Source: Chitinophagaceae bacterium
Lineage (GTDB): Bacteria; Bacteroidota; Bacteroidia; Chitinophagales; Chitinophagaceae
Direction: 5' to 3'
Length of the DNA stretch: 64,000 bases
NCBI GenBank assembly: GCA_016710165.1
Contig: JADJLJ010000001.1
Coordinates: 558,001-622,000, forward strand
Positions 19,122 through 28,158 of this stretch are shown piece by piece. A program made the position numbers and the translations under genes. The notes under the pieces are model-generated. The model searched no databases. It had not been told where the DNA came from and worked only from the letters and a program-made list of their open reading frames with translations. How positions within the stretch are numbered: position 1 is the first letter of the stretch; each line of letters opens with the position of its first letter.

Positions 19122-19142
19122 CCTGCCTGTCCGGTAGGCAGG
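19122..19142. repeat. Dispersed palindrome CCTGCCT-N7-AGGCAGG
   Basis: Arms CCTGCCT (19122-19128) and AGGCAGG (19136-19142), in the 207-bp gap between divergent prfB and the gliding-type gene. Related copies are at 36757-36777 and 44634-44651. Confidence 0.7.
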
Positions 19143-19298
19143 TTTGAAGTTTGAGGTTTTGCCTGGTCACAGGCAACTGTTTGAACAAGGGTTACGTTAG
19201 GATAAGGGCTAAAATCGTTTTCGAACCGTGCTTTTTTTAGTTTATCTTTAAGAGCATAATACTGACCCGGGAAAGATTTGATCAGCTTCCAAATCAAA

Positions 19299-21746
19299 AT
19301 GCCGGCCTATCGTACCATATCAACCCTTTTGTTCACGGTTTTAACTGTATGTACGTTCAACCTTCATGCACAGCCGCCGGCCTGTCCCCCCAATATTGAT
19401 TTTGAAAACGGCGGCTTCACCGGCTGGACATGTTATACCGGATCGGTGGCCTCGGTTGGCAATACCAATGTGATGACGTTCAACTCCCAGGGAGCGGCAG
19501 TTTATAACCGGCATACCATGCTCACATTCAACCCGGGTGATGGCCTGGATGAATACGGCAATTTTCCCAGGAACTGTCCCAACGGAAGCGGCCACTCCAT
19601 ACAGTTAGGTAACGACCAGGCAGGCACCGAGGCCGAGGGGATCTCTTACGACTTCACCATTCCTGCCAATGCAAATACATACAACCTCATTTACAATTAT
19701 GCCGTGGTGTTCCAGGATCCCGGCCACCTGCCCAGCGAACAGCCAAGGATGGAAATCGAGATACGGAATATGACAACCGGCGATCTCATCTATTGTTCTT
19801 CGTTCACTTTTTTTGCCAATGGTTCACCATTGCCCGGCTTTGAACTATCGCCGATCGTAAAGGACAATACACCCATCTGGTTCAAAAGATGGTCAGCGGT
19901 ATCCATCAACCTTGATAACCTGGCGGGTAACGAGATCAGGCTTTTCTTTAAAACGGCCGATTGTACATTCCGCAGGCATTTTGGTTATGCCTATATTGAT
20001 GTGAACACGGAGTGCAGCGATAAATTTGTTGGCGCCAACTTTTGTCCCGATGATGCCGTTGTATTTGTAACGGCTCCCTACGGTTACCAGACATATACCT
20101 GGTACGACAGTACCTTCTCCCAGGTGCTGGGAAGAAACCAAACACTGGCCCTTGCACCCCCACCTCCCATGGGCACCACCGTTGCCGTAATACTGGTTCC
20201 TTACAACGGATACGGATGCCTGGATACTTTATATACCACGCTCACGGATACTCTGAGTTACCAGGCCGAAGCCGGTCCCGACCTCATCTCCTGCAACAAA
20301 CGAACGGTGCAGATCGGTGTTCCGCCCAAGCCTGGCTGGTTCTATAACTGGGAACCGCCTACCGGCCTCAATGATCCCAATACCGCCAACCCCCTGGTGA
20401 ATATTGATACCACCACCACCTATGTGCTTTATGTGATGCACAATGGCGGCGGCTGCCGCAGCACCGACACGGTAGAGGTAAAAGCTGTAACGCTTGACAA
20501 TGCTCTTGAAGTGACCGGCAAAACATCCTGGTGCATTGGCAGTGGCGACAGTACCATACTAAGTGTGAAACCTGCCGACAGTATTCAATGGTATAAAGAC
20601 GGCTTGCCCATAGCCGGTGCCAACCAGGCAAGCCTGCGGGTCACACAGTCGGGTTTGTATCATGCCGTTGTATCCAGCTTTGCCGGATGTGTTTTATCAA
20701 CCGTTATCCAGGAAGTAAGCATTGCGTCGGTACCGCAGGCGGCTTTTACGGTCAATACAACCAACCAATGCCTGCTCAATAACCGATTTATTTTCACCAA
20801 CAACAGCAGCAATGCCGTGGGCGCCATGCAGTTTCTCTGGAACCTGGGTGATGGGTTTACCGCCACATCCCGGAATCTTATATACAGTTACAAAACACCG
20901 GGTACCTATAAAGTCGTTTTGCTGGTGAGAAGCAACGCCACCTGTTACGACAGTGCAACCATTACCATCCAGGTATATCCCAATATAGCTGCCAGTTTTA
21001 CGGTTGACCCCGTTTGTATAAACCTGCCCGTGTTGCCCGTTAACAATACCATTGATCCCGGCAACACCGTTGTTCACTACCTATGGGACCTGGGGAACGG
21101 TAACACATCCACCCTGCGCAACCCGCCGCCACAGGTTTACCCGGCTACCGGAAATTACGTGATGAGCCTTACGGTAAGTTCGGATCAATGCCCGAGCCCC
21201 AAGAGCATACAAAAAAGATTTGTGTATGTGGATGCACCAAAACCCGGCAAAAACAACCCCATGCAGGTGGCCGTGGTCAACCTGCCGCTGCCATTACAGG
21301 CCCGCAGTATTGGCGATGATGTATTGTGGACACCTGCTGCCAGTTTGGATAACCCACTTAGCTACACACCGGTATTTACAGGCGACAGGGAACAGACCTA
21401 TATCATTGAACTGAAAACAAGTTCGGGTTGTATTACCATCGATACGCAGGTGGTGAAAGTAGTAAAAGACATCGCCATATACGTACCCAACAGTTTTACC
21501 CCCAACAACGATGGCCGCAATGATGTGCTGAAGCCGGTCATGTACGGCATTAAACAACTGATTTTTTTCCGTGTATACAACCGCTGGGGACAGCTCGTAT
21601 TTGAAACCCACGATGCTGCAAAAGGATGGGATGGCCGTCAGAAGTCTGCACCTGCCGAAATGCAAACGGTGGTATGGATGCTGGAAGCCATGGGCGCTGA
21701 TGGCAAAGTGTACAGGGCGAAGGGAACGACGGTGCTGATGCGGTGA
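19299..21746 (+). CDS. Secreted PKD-domain protein with gliding-motility-type C-terminal domain
   Basis: The protein has 815 residues. ATG 19299 gives a signal peptide (MPAYRTISTLLFTVLTVCTF, cleavage near LHAQ); the longer frame would start at TTG. The N-terminal about 220 residues resemble a jelly-roll ectodomain (NIDFENGGFTGWTCYTGS). Ig-like segments follow, then two PKD-like domains near residues 510 (LWNLGDG) and 595 (LWDLGNG). From about 728, VPNSFTPNNDGRNDVLKP and FRVYNRWGQLVFET form the CHU_C/gliding motility-associated T9SS C-terminal domain. It is probably a surface-attached adhesin or binding protein. The ligand is unknown and no operon partner is visible. Confidence 0.85.
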   Translation: MPAYRTISTLLFTVLTVCTFNLHAQPPACPPNIDFENGGFTGWTCYTGSVASVGNTNVMTFNSQGAAVYNRHTMLTFNPGDGLDEYGNFPRNCPNGSGHSIQLGNDQAGTEAEGISYDFTIPANANTYNLIYNYAVVFQDPGHLPSEQPRMEIEIRNMTTGDLIYCSSFTFFANGSPLPGFELSPIVKDNTPIWFKRWSAVSINLDNLAGNEIRLFFKTADCTFRRHFGYAYIDVNTECSDKFVGANFCPDDAVVFVTAPYGYQTYTWYDSTFSQVLGRNQTLALAPPPPMGTTVAVILVPYNGYGCLDTLYTTLTDTLSYQAEAGPDLISCNKRTVQIGVPPKPGWFYNWEPPTGLNDPNTANPLVNIDTTTTYVLYVMHNGGGCRSTDTVEVKAVTLDNALEVTGKTSWCIGSGDSTILSVKPADSIQWYKDGLPIAGANQASLRVTQSGLYHAVVSSFAGCVLSTVIQEVSIASVPQAAFTVNTTNQCLLNNRFIFTNNSSNAVGAMQFLWNLGDGFTATSRNLIYSYKTPGTYKVVLLVRSNATCYDSATITIQVYPNIAASFTVDPVCINLPVLPVNNTIDPGNTVVHYLWDLGNGNTSTLRNPPPQVYPATGNYVMSLTVSSDQCPSPKSIQKRFVYVDAPKPGKNNPMQVAVVNLPLPLQARSIGDDVLWTPAASLDNPLSYTPVFTGDREQTYIIELKTSSGCITIDTQVVKVVKDIAIYVPNSFTPNNDGRNDVLKPVMYGIKQLIFFRVYNRWGQLVFETHDAAKGWDGRQKSAPAEMQTVVWMLEAMGADGKVYRAKGTTVLMR

Positions 21747-22150
21747 TGATTTTTTAATATAAGTTTTCTAAAATTTATTGTTGAATTTCACATCCAAAAA
21801 AACAACTGAATATTTTCTTAAAGACAACTTAAAGCGAAATCTGCTCTTAAATATCAATGGCTATACACAGTAGCTTCCTCCCTGCTGTTGTCTCACCGGC
21901 CGGAATGTTTTTTTTACAACACATACTCAGTACAAAAATTTCAACTAAACGTTTTAATAGGGTACAAAATAATCAGTTACCCCGGCACAACCGGTGACAG
22001 AAAATGAAAACGCTGCCTGCACAAGGACCTCTTCTTCAAAAAACTTTTCCACCAACCTGCCCGGATTGTGAAAATCTCATCAGCAAACGTGGATAAGTTG
22101 ACAAACAGGTGATGGGCGAAAATGTTAAGTTTGTACAAACCCTACTGCCC
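21747..22150. other. Intergenic region with a -7-like element and a palindrome
   Basis: About 400 bp without a gene. Near its right end TAAGTTTG (22126-22133) matches the -7 consensus TAnnTTTG 17 bp before ATG 22151, but no good -33 TTTG is at the proper distance. It overlaps a perfect 12-bp palindrome GTTTGTACAAAC (22129-22140) that could bind a repressor. Nothing else is recognised. Confidence 0.35.
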
Positions 22151-22422
22151 ATGGAATTAGATTTTATAAAAACATCCAGTTTACCAAGCTCATCAAAGTG
22201 GATGGACGATTGAAAGAATTCAATTTCCGCAAACCCAACAGCCGTCACGAAGGTACATTTACTGTAGATGTGATGGACGAGAACAACAACCGCATCATCT
22301 TCCGCATGGAGCTGATCGACAACAACTGGAAGATCGTGAGCCAGCAGTTATTGCCGCATTGGGTGGTGGAGAGCGAACCGGCTTTCAACCAGATGATCTA
22401 CGAAGAATTCAAACTGAATTAA
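22151..22422 (+). CDS. Small conserved-looking hypothetical protein, frameshifted after codon 4
   Basis: ATG 22151 begins MELD, then the frame is lost. Adding one T to the TTTT at 22162-22165 gives a continuous 90-residue protein (DFYKNIQFTKLIKVDGRLKE ... WVVESEPAFNQMIYEEFKLN). It has no signal peptide or membrane segment, is acidic, and looks like a compact beta-rich domain (GTFTVDVMDENNNRIIFRME). I do not recognise its family. The reading frame after the shift is clearly coding and is followed directly by a shared terminator. Confidence 0.65.
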
Positions 22423-22441
22423 CGTGAAAAGTTGCCATAAA

Positions 22442-22475
22442 AAAAAGCTTTTGTCCTGCCGGGCAAAAGCTTTTT
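22442..22475. terminator. Bidirectional rho-independent terminator
   Basis: AAAAAGCTTTTG (22442-22453) pairs with CAAAAGCTTTTT (22464-22475), A/T tracts on both flanks. It lies between the convergent genes ending at 22422 (+) and 22496 (-) and can serve both. Confidence 0.85.
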
Positions 22476-22495
22476 CCATTTCGTATTTCCTGTAA

Positions 22496-23038
22496 TTAAA
22501 ATTCCGCTGTAACACGGATGGTTGGTTCTTTGGAGACCTTGCCGGCTGCAATGGCACCACCATTCACTCCAAAATCTTCCAGCCTGATCTTGAAATCAGA
22601 CGTGGCGGTGATCTTTGAACCGCTCACCACAACAGAACCGGTTGATTCCATCGGGCGGGTAACGCCGTGAATGGTTATGTCGCCCAGCACCTGTACCGGG
22701 TAGGTTCCGTCCTTGCTGAAATTGATCGCTTTCAGGTTGGTGATATCTCCTTTAAAGGTTGCGGTGGGGAACTTGTCGCTGTTCATCCAGCCTTCGCCAT
22801 TAAAATGGTCCTGGATGCGTGGGTTTGAAAAAGCAAAATTCTTTATCGTTACTTCAAATGCCAGCTTGCCGGTCTTGCTGTCGAGGGAAGCAATGGCTGT
22901 TTTATTATCGGCCCTGGGTAATTTGTCGATGGGTGTGGTTGCATCAAAACTGATGACAGCCGAAGTGGTCGTTTTCTTCTGGGCAAAAATTAAACCGGTT
23001 GCCAGTACCAGTGCAAGTGAAAGAATTGTTTTTTTCAT
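22496..23038 (-). CDS. YceI family protein, secreted lipocalin-like
   Basis: The protein has 180 residues with a signal peptide (MKKTILSLALVLATGLIFAQ). The YceI pattern is clear: F.ATTPIDKLPR early, FEVTIKNFAFSNPRIQDHFN, GEGWMNSDKFPTATFKGDI, then LTIHGVTRPM-like GDITIHGVTRPMES. Known members are beta-barrels that bind isoprenoid chains such as polyprenyl pyrophosphate or quinone in the periplasm; a precise role is unknown. The OB-fold gene starts upstream on the same strand and ends 26 bp before the YceI start. Confidence 0.9.
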   Translation of the reverse strand: MKKTILSLALVLATGLIFAQKKTTTSAVISFDATTPIDKLPRADNKTAIASLDSKTGKLAFEVTIKNFAFSNPRIQDHFNGEGWMNSDKFPTATFKGDITNLKAINFSKDGTYPVQVLGDITIHGVTRPMESTGSVVVSGSKITATSDFKIRLEDFGVNGGAIAAGKVSKEPTIRVTAEF

Positions 23039-23064
23039 TTGGTTGATTTTTGATTTTTGAAAAA

Positions 23065-23523
23065 TTATTTATTGACAGTGCATCGTTTAAAGTCGATCTT
23101 CTCCACCTCCAGGATCTCACTGTAGTTTCCACCACTGCACGAGCCTTTGATGGAAACCTGCTGGCCCGTTTTCAATGCCCTTGCTTCGGCCATGTGCTGT
23201 TCCTGGAAAGCAAAGATGATGTAATCCCCGCTGTCCGGATCCGCCATGATGATATTGGTACTGCTGTCGGCATTCCTGATTTCAGAAACCGTGCCATTTA
23301 CCACGATGATCTTTTCAGCATATTTTATATTGGCAGCTGCCTCGCCCTCCTTGAATTCTTTTATGAACTCCATAGCATTTACCGTATGATCGGCCTGCAC
23401 TTTTTTTGTATCGTCAAACTTTTCAGTAAAGATGTACCATACGGCAGCGCCGCCGGCCAGCAACAGTATGAAGCACGCCAGCAACCATTTCTTCCAGGGC
23501 TTATTGATCTTTGTTGTCATCAT
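23065..23523 (-). CDS. Membrane-anchored OB-fold (tRNA_anti-like) protein
   Basis: The protein has 152 residues from ATG 23523 (23520 is equally possible). A basic N-terminus precedes one membrane helix (WLLACFILLLAGGAAVWYIF), so the rest should face the periplasm. The globular part fits the OB-fold family called tRNA_anti-like: IIVVNGTVSEIRNADSSTNI, then DYIIFAFQEQHMAEARALK, then GQQVSIKGSCSGGNYSEILE. Function in the family is unknown. It precedes the YceI gene by 26 bp and they probably form one transcript. Confidence 0.75.
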   Translation of the reverse strand: MMTTKINKPWKKWLLACFILLLAGGAAVWYIFTEKFDDTKKVQADHTVNAMEFIKEFKEGEAAANIKYAEKIIVVNGTVSEIRNADSSTNIIMADPDSGDYIIFAFQEQHMAEARALKTGQQVSIKGSCSGGNYSEILEVEKIDFKRCTVNK

Positions 23524-23693
23524 GATTTTATCCGGGCAGAAGCCTTTTACAAATATACGTTGTTTAAACATCGAAAATGCCGGCAGCGGGTTCCTTTTAT
23601 CCACAAAGGCGTTAAAGTTTACCTAAAGCCGCCCGGAACAGGCTTTTTCTTAAACAGGCACCAATTCATTATTGGTTATCTTTGGTGCAACCA

Positions 23694-24653
23694 ATGAAAT
23701 TCAAATTGAAGGATCGGTCAATATCCAGACAAAGTAAATACCGTACAGCTGTTCTGATCCCCTTCGTCACACTATTTTGCCTCCCCGGTCTTTGCAGTGC
23801 TAGTCCCTTTTATACACCGGTTAACAGGACAAACGTGACATCTACCCGTGAACAGGCCATTGCTTATGTAGATAAAATAAAAGAACTGGCCCCAAGCGTT
23901 TACTGGCCAAAGATCAAGCCTGCCTTATTTCTGCAGAACCTTAAAAAGAATATCCAGCATCCGCTGGGTATTTACCCGGGAAATGGCACCAATTTTTGCG
24001 GATATGGTGCATTAACCTACCTGTTCCTGCAGGATGACCCGTTGGGCTACGCAACATTACTGGTACAGTTATACCAGGAAGGGAAGGCCAGGTTCGGGAA
24101 AACCGATTTCAATCCCTCCCCCGCCATTAAAAAAGCAGCCGGGGTGCTCCGGTTCAAAGGGATCCTGGACATACACCACGCCGAGCAAATGTGGTTCCTT
24201 ACCCTTGCGGGGCATTTTAAGGGATACCTGAACATATTTAACCGGAAATACGATCCCGGTGATGAAGACCGCTTCTGGGCTTCGGTGAATTATGCCAAGT
24301 TCAACCGAATGGTACGGAACCTGCTGAACTATAAAGTAAGGGCAAAGGGTGCCGACCTGGTGCGCCCGCGCATGGATGACCTGTACCGGTACATCCAGAA
24401 AAAAATGGAGACCGGAACGGTGATCTTATTCATCAATAACCGGATCGTGCATAAAAAAAATCACGTGACCATTAAACTGGGGGTTCCCACCCATTTTATC
24501 GTAGCAGAGAAGATCAGCATGGAAGAGGATGTCATCACATTGGTTTATTGGGATTATGGCCACCGGACCCTTTTACAATTATCGCCGGCATTTTTTAAGC
24601 GGATCCTGTTCGGGATCACCCATTGTACCAAAATAATAACCGATGCGGGGTAA
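23694..24653 (+). CDS. Secreted protein, possible papain-like cysteine hydrolase
   Basis: The protein has 319 residues from ATG 23694; the frame extends upstream only to GTG/TTG. A signal peptide of about 36 residues ends near GLCSAS. A motif like a clan CA nucleophile site occurs at about residue 100 (YPGNGTNFCGYGALTYLFLQ). Much later come a lone His (VPTHFIVAEKI) and an Asp next to an aromatic (LVYWDYGHRT), in the Cys-His-Asp order of papain-like folds. I do not recognise a named family, so the enzymatic role is inference only. The stop overlaps the next gene by 11 bp, indicating translational coupling. TATCTTTG at 23677-23684 could be its -7 element. Confidence 0.6.
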   Translation: MKFKLKDRSISRQSKYRTAVLIPFVTLFCLPGLCSASPFYTPVNRTNVTSTREQAIAYVDKIKELAPSVYWPKIKPALFLQNLKKNIQHPLGIYPGNGTNFCGYGALTYLFLQDDPLGYATLLVQLYQEGKARFGKTDFNPSPAIKKAAGVLRFKGILDIHHAEQMWFLTLAGHFKGYLNIFNRKYDPGDEDRFWASVNYAKFNRMVRNLLNYKVRAKGADLVRPRMDDLYRYIQKKMETGTVILFINNRIVHKKNHVTIKLGVPTHFIVAEKISMEEDVITLVYWDYGHRTLLQLSPAFFKRILFGITHCTKIITDAG

Positions 24654-25248
24654 ACGGGTACAGGCCATATTGCTGACCGGCATTGCAGGGATGATGTTTT
24701 CCTGTTCGCCAAAGAATATTTCAACAAAATATTATTACCAGAATGAAAAAGTGCTGGACCGGATAGAAGAAAGGTATAAACAACTTTACCGGCAAATGCC
24801 GTTTACCATCGGCTTTACCGACCGGTGGTTTAAAACCGTTTCAGTTGAGATCATTACCGATTCGCTCAGCTACATTTATGAGTTTGAGGCAAATGAATCC
24901 AGGCTGGCCGATACCCTGGCCAAATACCATCCCAGCCCGGCAAAGGTTGTTGAACTGATCGGGCAGATGCAGTCGATCCGCTGCACCTGGATCAGGAACC
25001 TGGATTACTATGTGGATGAGAAAAAGAACTCACTCATTTTCATGTCGATAAAACCGGTGGCATTAAAAGCGCCGTTCTCCTACAACAAATATTATGTACT
25101 CACTTATTTTCAGCAGCCACAATATTTCGACAGTGAGGGACGGTTGCTCGACAAAAGAAGGCTCCGCCGGCTCCGGAAAATAAACGGGGAGATATTTAAA
25201 AGAATAAATGATAAAGTCTGCTATACCATTTCCGGGAACTTCAGGTGA
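24643..25248 (+). CDS. Uncharacterised lipoprotein coupled to the secreted protein upstream
   Basis: The protein has 201 residues from ATG 24643, which overlaps the preceding gene by 11 bp. Lipobox FSC with Cys21 after ILLTGIAGMMF shows it is a lipoprotein. The mature part is rich in Tyr, Arg and Lys, ends in a basic helix (RRLRRLRKINGEIFKRINDK), and has no family I recognise. Tight coupling to a secreted, possibly cysteine-hydrolase-like protein suggests they act together, as partner, inhibitor or immunity factor; that is inference. Confidence 0.65.
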   Translation: MRGKRVQAILLTGIAGMMFSCSPKNISTKYYYQNEKVLDRIEERYKQLYRQMPFTIGFTDRWFKTVSVEIITDSLSYIYEFEANESRLADTLAKYHPSPAKVVELIGQMQSIRCTWIRNLDYYVDEKKNSLIFMSIKPVALKAPFSYNKYYVLTYFQQPQYFDSEGRLLDKRRLRRLRKINGEIFKRINDKVCYTISGNFR

Positions 25249-25313
25249 TGTTTGTTTCTTCCTGAACCGAAGCGCAACGCATCCGTAAAAAATAAAGAGT
25301 ATCTTCGGGACAC

Positions 25314-26291
25314 ATGAACCCGTTGTTATCCAGAATCATAAAAAGGTCGGTACTGCGTCATAAAAAAGGCACAAGGGGCAGGCACCAGGAATTTACGGCC
25401 TATGAAATGGCCATGGGCTTCCGGGAATTAAAGATCACGGTATTACGCACTGCCCGGGATATCTTCCTGATCACGCTGGGAATTTTTTCTGCCGCATTTG
25501 GCCTGGAAGGCTTTTTACTGCCCAGCAATTTTATTGATGGCGGCGCAACAGGTATCTCCCTGCTCATCAGTGAACTGGCAGGTGTGCCCCTGTACTTTTT
25601 GCTGATCGCTGTAAACATACCCTTTGTGCTGCTCGGGTTTAAGACCATCGGCCAGCAGTTTGCCATCAAAACAGGGCTTGCCATCATCGGCCTTGCCCTT
25701 TGCGTGGCTTTTGTTCACTTTCCGGAAGTTACATACGATAAACTGCTGGTGGCAGTATTCGGCGGTTTTTTCCTGGGGGCCGGTATCGGCCTTGCCGTTC
25801 GGGGCGGTTCGGTGATCGACGGAACCGAAGTGCTTGCCATTTACCTGAGCCGGAAATTGGGCACCACCATCGGCGACATCATCATCGGCATCAACATCAT
25901 TGTTTTTTCGGCAGCCGCCTATTTTATTTCCATTGAAACGGCGCTTTATGCCATGATCACTTACCTGTCGGCATCCAAAACCCTCGACTTCATCATTGAG
26001 GGCATCGAAGAATATACATCCGTGACCATCATCTCATCGCACAGCGAACAGATACGGGATATGATCATCAATAAAATGGGAAGGGGGGTAACGCTGTACA
26101 GCGGTAAAAGCGGTTTTGGCAAAAGCGGCGAGACCAGGAACGTGGATATTGTTTTCACCGTTATTACAAGACTGGAACTGAATAAACTGAAGACCGAACT
26201 GGTGAAGATAGACCCCAATGCATTTATTGTGATGAGCAGCGTGAAAGACACCCGGGGCGGCATGATAAAGAAACGCCGGCTGAAACATTAA
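25314..26291 (+). CDS. YitT family membrane protein with C-terminal DUF2179 domain
   Basis: The protein has 325 residues from ATG 25314. A basic cytoplasmic N-terminus of about 50 residues is followed by 5-6 membrane helices with family-typical GFLLPSNFIDGGATGISLLI and GSVIDGTEVLAIYLSRKLG. From about 225 a soluble DUF2179 domain follows (YTSVTIISSHSEQIRDMIIN, then GVTLYSGKSGFGKSGE, then DPNAFIVMSSVKDTRGG). Function of the family is not settled; some members affect transport or germination. It is 65 bp after the lipoprotein gene and could be cotranscribed. Confidence 0.9.
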   Translation: MNPLLSRIIKRSVLRHKKGTRGRHQEFTAYEMAMGFRELKITVLRTARDIFLITLGIFSAAFGLEGFLLPSNFIDGGATGISLLISELAGVPLYFLLIAVNIPFVLLGFKTIGQQFAIKTGLAIIGLALCVAFVHFPEVTYDKLLVAVFGGFFLGAGIGLAVRGGSVIDGTEVLAIYLSRKLGTTIGDIIIGINIIVFSAAAYFISIETALYAMITYLSASKTLDFIIEGIEEYTSVTIISSHSEQIRDMIINKMGRGVTLYSGKSGFGKSGETRNVDIVFTVITRLELNKLKTELVKIDPNAFIVMSSVKDTRGGMIKKRRLKH

Positions 26292-26292
26292 G

Positions 26293-26919
26293 TTACTGCA
26301 TCTTAAAGAAAAGCATCTTCACGGCGAACAATACGATCAAAGCGCTCATTACGTAACGCAAACGCTGCTGGTATGTATCATTCTTAAGGAAGGTACCGGT
26401 CGCATATCCTGCAAAATAAATGATGGTACAGTTGGTGATAAAACTTCCCAGCATCTGCAAACCGCCCAGCATAAGGTTTTGCGTAAGTACAGAGCCCCTT
26501 TCCGGGTGAATGAATTGCGGCAGGATCGAAAAGTACAGGAACAACGAACCCGGGTTAAGGAGGTTGCCAATGAACCCATCCACATAAAACCGCCGCAGGC
26601 CGCTGTCTTTCTTTGTTACACCCCGTTCATTCCACGCCACCGTTCCCAGGTTTTTGACAGCGAGATAGAAAAGATATGCAATACCCAGGTAACGCAATAC
26701 CTCCAGTGCATGGGGCATGGCAACCAACAGCGCTGTAAGCCCGAATACGACCGCAGTAACATGTATCACAAAGGAACTAACAATACCTGCAGCAGTTGCC
26801 CATCCTGCTTTGCGCCCGTATTCAAACGTGTAGGCCAGGTAAAGCATCATATTAGGGCCGGGGGTGAGTGCGAAGACAACCACGAAACCAATAAAAACAA
26901 CCAGTTCATTGAGTGGCAT
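26293..26919 (-). CDS. LysE/RhtB family amino acid exporter
   Basis: The protein has 208 residues with about six membrane helices. The N-terminal signature FALTPGPNMMLYLAYTFEYG and the central GFIGNLLNPGSLFLYFSILP are hallmarks of the family, which exports amino acids or derivatives. The exact substrate cannot be told. The stop lies next to the convergent YitT gene (1 bp gap). The Smr-domain gene lies 15 bp upstream on the same strand. Confidence 0.92.
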   Translation of the reverse strand: MPLNELVVFIGFVVVFALTPGPNMMLYLAYTFEYGRKAGWATAAGIVSSFVIHVTAVVFGLTALLVAMPHALEVLRYLGIAYLFYLAVKNLGTVAWNERGVTKKDSGLRRFYVDGFIGNLLNPGSLFLYFSILPQFIHPERGSVLTQNLMLGGLQMLGSFITNCTIIYFAGYATGTFLKNDTYQQRLRYVMSALIVLFAVKMLFFKMQ

Positions 26920-26934
26920 GGGTGTCTGTACTTT

Positions 26935-27952
26935 TTATTTGTATTCAAAGAAGATCTCTGTTGCCCCGTACCCGTATGAATGGTGATACTGGTTCACAAA
27001 AGATTTCACTTCTTTTTTCAGCCGCAGGATATCGTGTATCTCGTCCCGCAGTTTTCCCTCTCCTACTCCGTGAATAACGGTCAGCGACGGCTGGTAATGT
27101 GCCACGGCCAGCTGGTAATATTTTTCAAAGGCCTTCAGCTGCAGGCTGAGTATCTCGAAATTACTGAGATGTTTCCAGCTGTCGGTAAGCTTTTCAATGT
27201 GCAGGTCAACTACGCTACGGGGTGGTTCCAGGTGATGCCTGATCTTTGACGCATCGTAAATGCGGTAGCCGTTTTTGCCGAGTTTATCCAGGTCGGGTTT
27301 TTCTTCTTCGACCCGGTCCGGGTAGTTCTCAAAAAGTACATAACTGAACCCGGGCTCATTTTTAAGCTGTATCTCCTCTATCTTTTTGAACAACTGCTTT
27401 GCCTTCAGTTTCAATGAAGCCTCGTAATGCGTCGCTTTCCGTTTATCGGGTTCCTTGAGTGAGAATTCAAATTCAAAACGGGGACTGTCGCTCAGGTCTT
27501 CGAACTTTACGTCATGCAGGTAGAAATCGCTCAGCGGCTCCACGGTGTTCTTTAACTGGAAATCACTCCGGCCGCCGATCATCAGGTTATACGTGAAGGC
27601 GTAAGCCGTTTCATCCTGGTTAACGAGGTAGAGCCTGAATTTCTCCACCACATCGTCGTCAAAAACATCCTTGTCAAATACCGGGAAGAAGGATAGCTTC
27701 ACGCCGTTGCCTTCCTTTTTCTTCGGAATGGCCTTTTCTTTCTGCACCTGGTCTATGAATACTTTCTTCTTCTCCGCCTTTCTCTTTTCCGTGAACATCT
27801 TAAAGTAGGGAAAGTCGATCTGGTCAGTATAGGCCGGGAACCGAACGCCCTTTACTTCGATCATCACCATTTTTTTCATTCATCACCTCTACTACCTTGC
27901 CTTCTTCTTCGGTAAGCCGCACAATTATTTTATCGCCTGGTTCAAATTTCAT
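26935..27952 (-). CDS. DUF2027 and Smr-domain protein, frameshifted near codon 28
   Basis: ATG 27952 begins MKFEPGDKIIVRLTEEEGKV, a DUF2027-type N-terminus, and runs out of frame at an A7 run (27876-27870). Removing one A joins VVEVMNEK to MVMIEVKGVRFPAYTDQ and gives 338 residues. This is the only site of the series that needs a base removed. The central part resembles a beta-sandwich (FRLYLVNQDETAYAFTYNLM). The C-terminal about 80 residues are an Smr domain with VVDLHIEKL and LTVIHGVGEGKLRDEI. Smr domains nick or bind nucleic acids, for example in ribosome rescue or recombination control; the specific role here is unknown. Cotranscription with lysE-type gene is likely. Confidence 0.85.
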
Positions 27953-27965
27953 TTTATGATGGATA

Positions 27966-28000
27966 TAAAAACGGCACAAAGTTAAAGTACCTGTGCCGTT
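27966..28000 (-). terminator. Possible rho-independent terminator
   Basis: 8-bp arms AACGGCAC/GTGCCGTT (27970-27977 and 27993-28000) with a 15-nt loop, followed on the minus strand by TTTTTATAT. It would end transcripts from the synthase-permease gene after they cross the MITE-like element. Confidence 0.45.
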
Positions 28001-28023
28001 AAAGAATATTTGTTTTCTTTCTG

Positions 28024-28150
28024 GTAGTGGTACAGTTTGAAATTAATCCAGGTTGAATGCCAGGCTGAGCTTGTCGAAGCCATTTGGATCGTTCATCCTA
28101 AGCTGCCTTCGACAAGCTCAGGCTGACAATATTTCAAACTGTACCACTAC
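28024..28150. mobile_element. MITE-like element, 127 bp, 20-bp perfect inverted ends, internal REP palindrome, 8-bp flanking duplication
   Basis: GTAGTGGTACAGTTTGAAAT at 28024-28043 is the exact reverse complement of 28131-28150. Inside, CAGGCTGAGCTTGTCGAAG (28061-28079) pairs with 28107-28125 with one mismatch; this core is a common bacterial REP-like sequence. TTCTTTCT occurs on both outer sides (28015-28022 and 28152-28159), one base from each end, as expected of a target-site duplication. No ORF is inside, so mobility would need a transposase in trans. The right duplication touches the stop codon of the synthase-permease gene. Confidence 0.7.
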
Positions 28151-28158
28151 ATTCTTTC

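Noticed and set aside
27870..27876. A7 run in the Smr-domain gene as a programmed -1 frameshift
   Set aside because: The needed shift is +1, and a -1 slip leads quickly to a stop; a length error of the A-run fits better.
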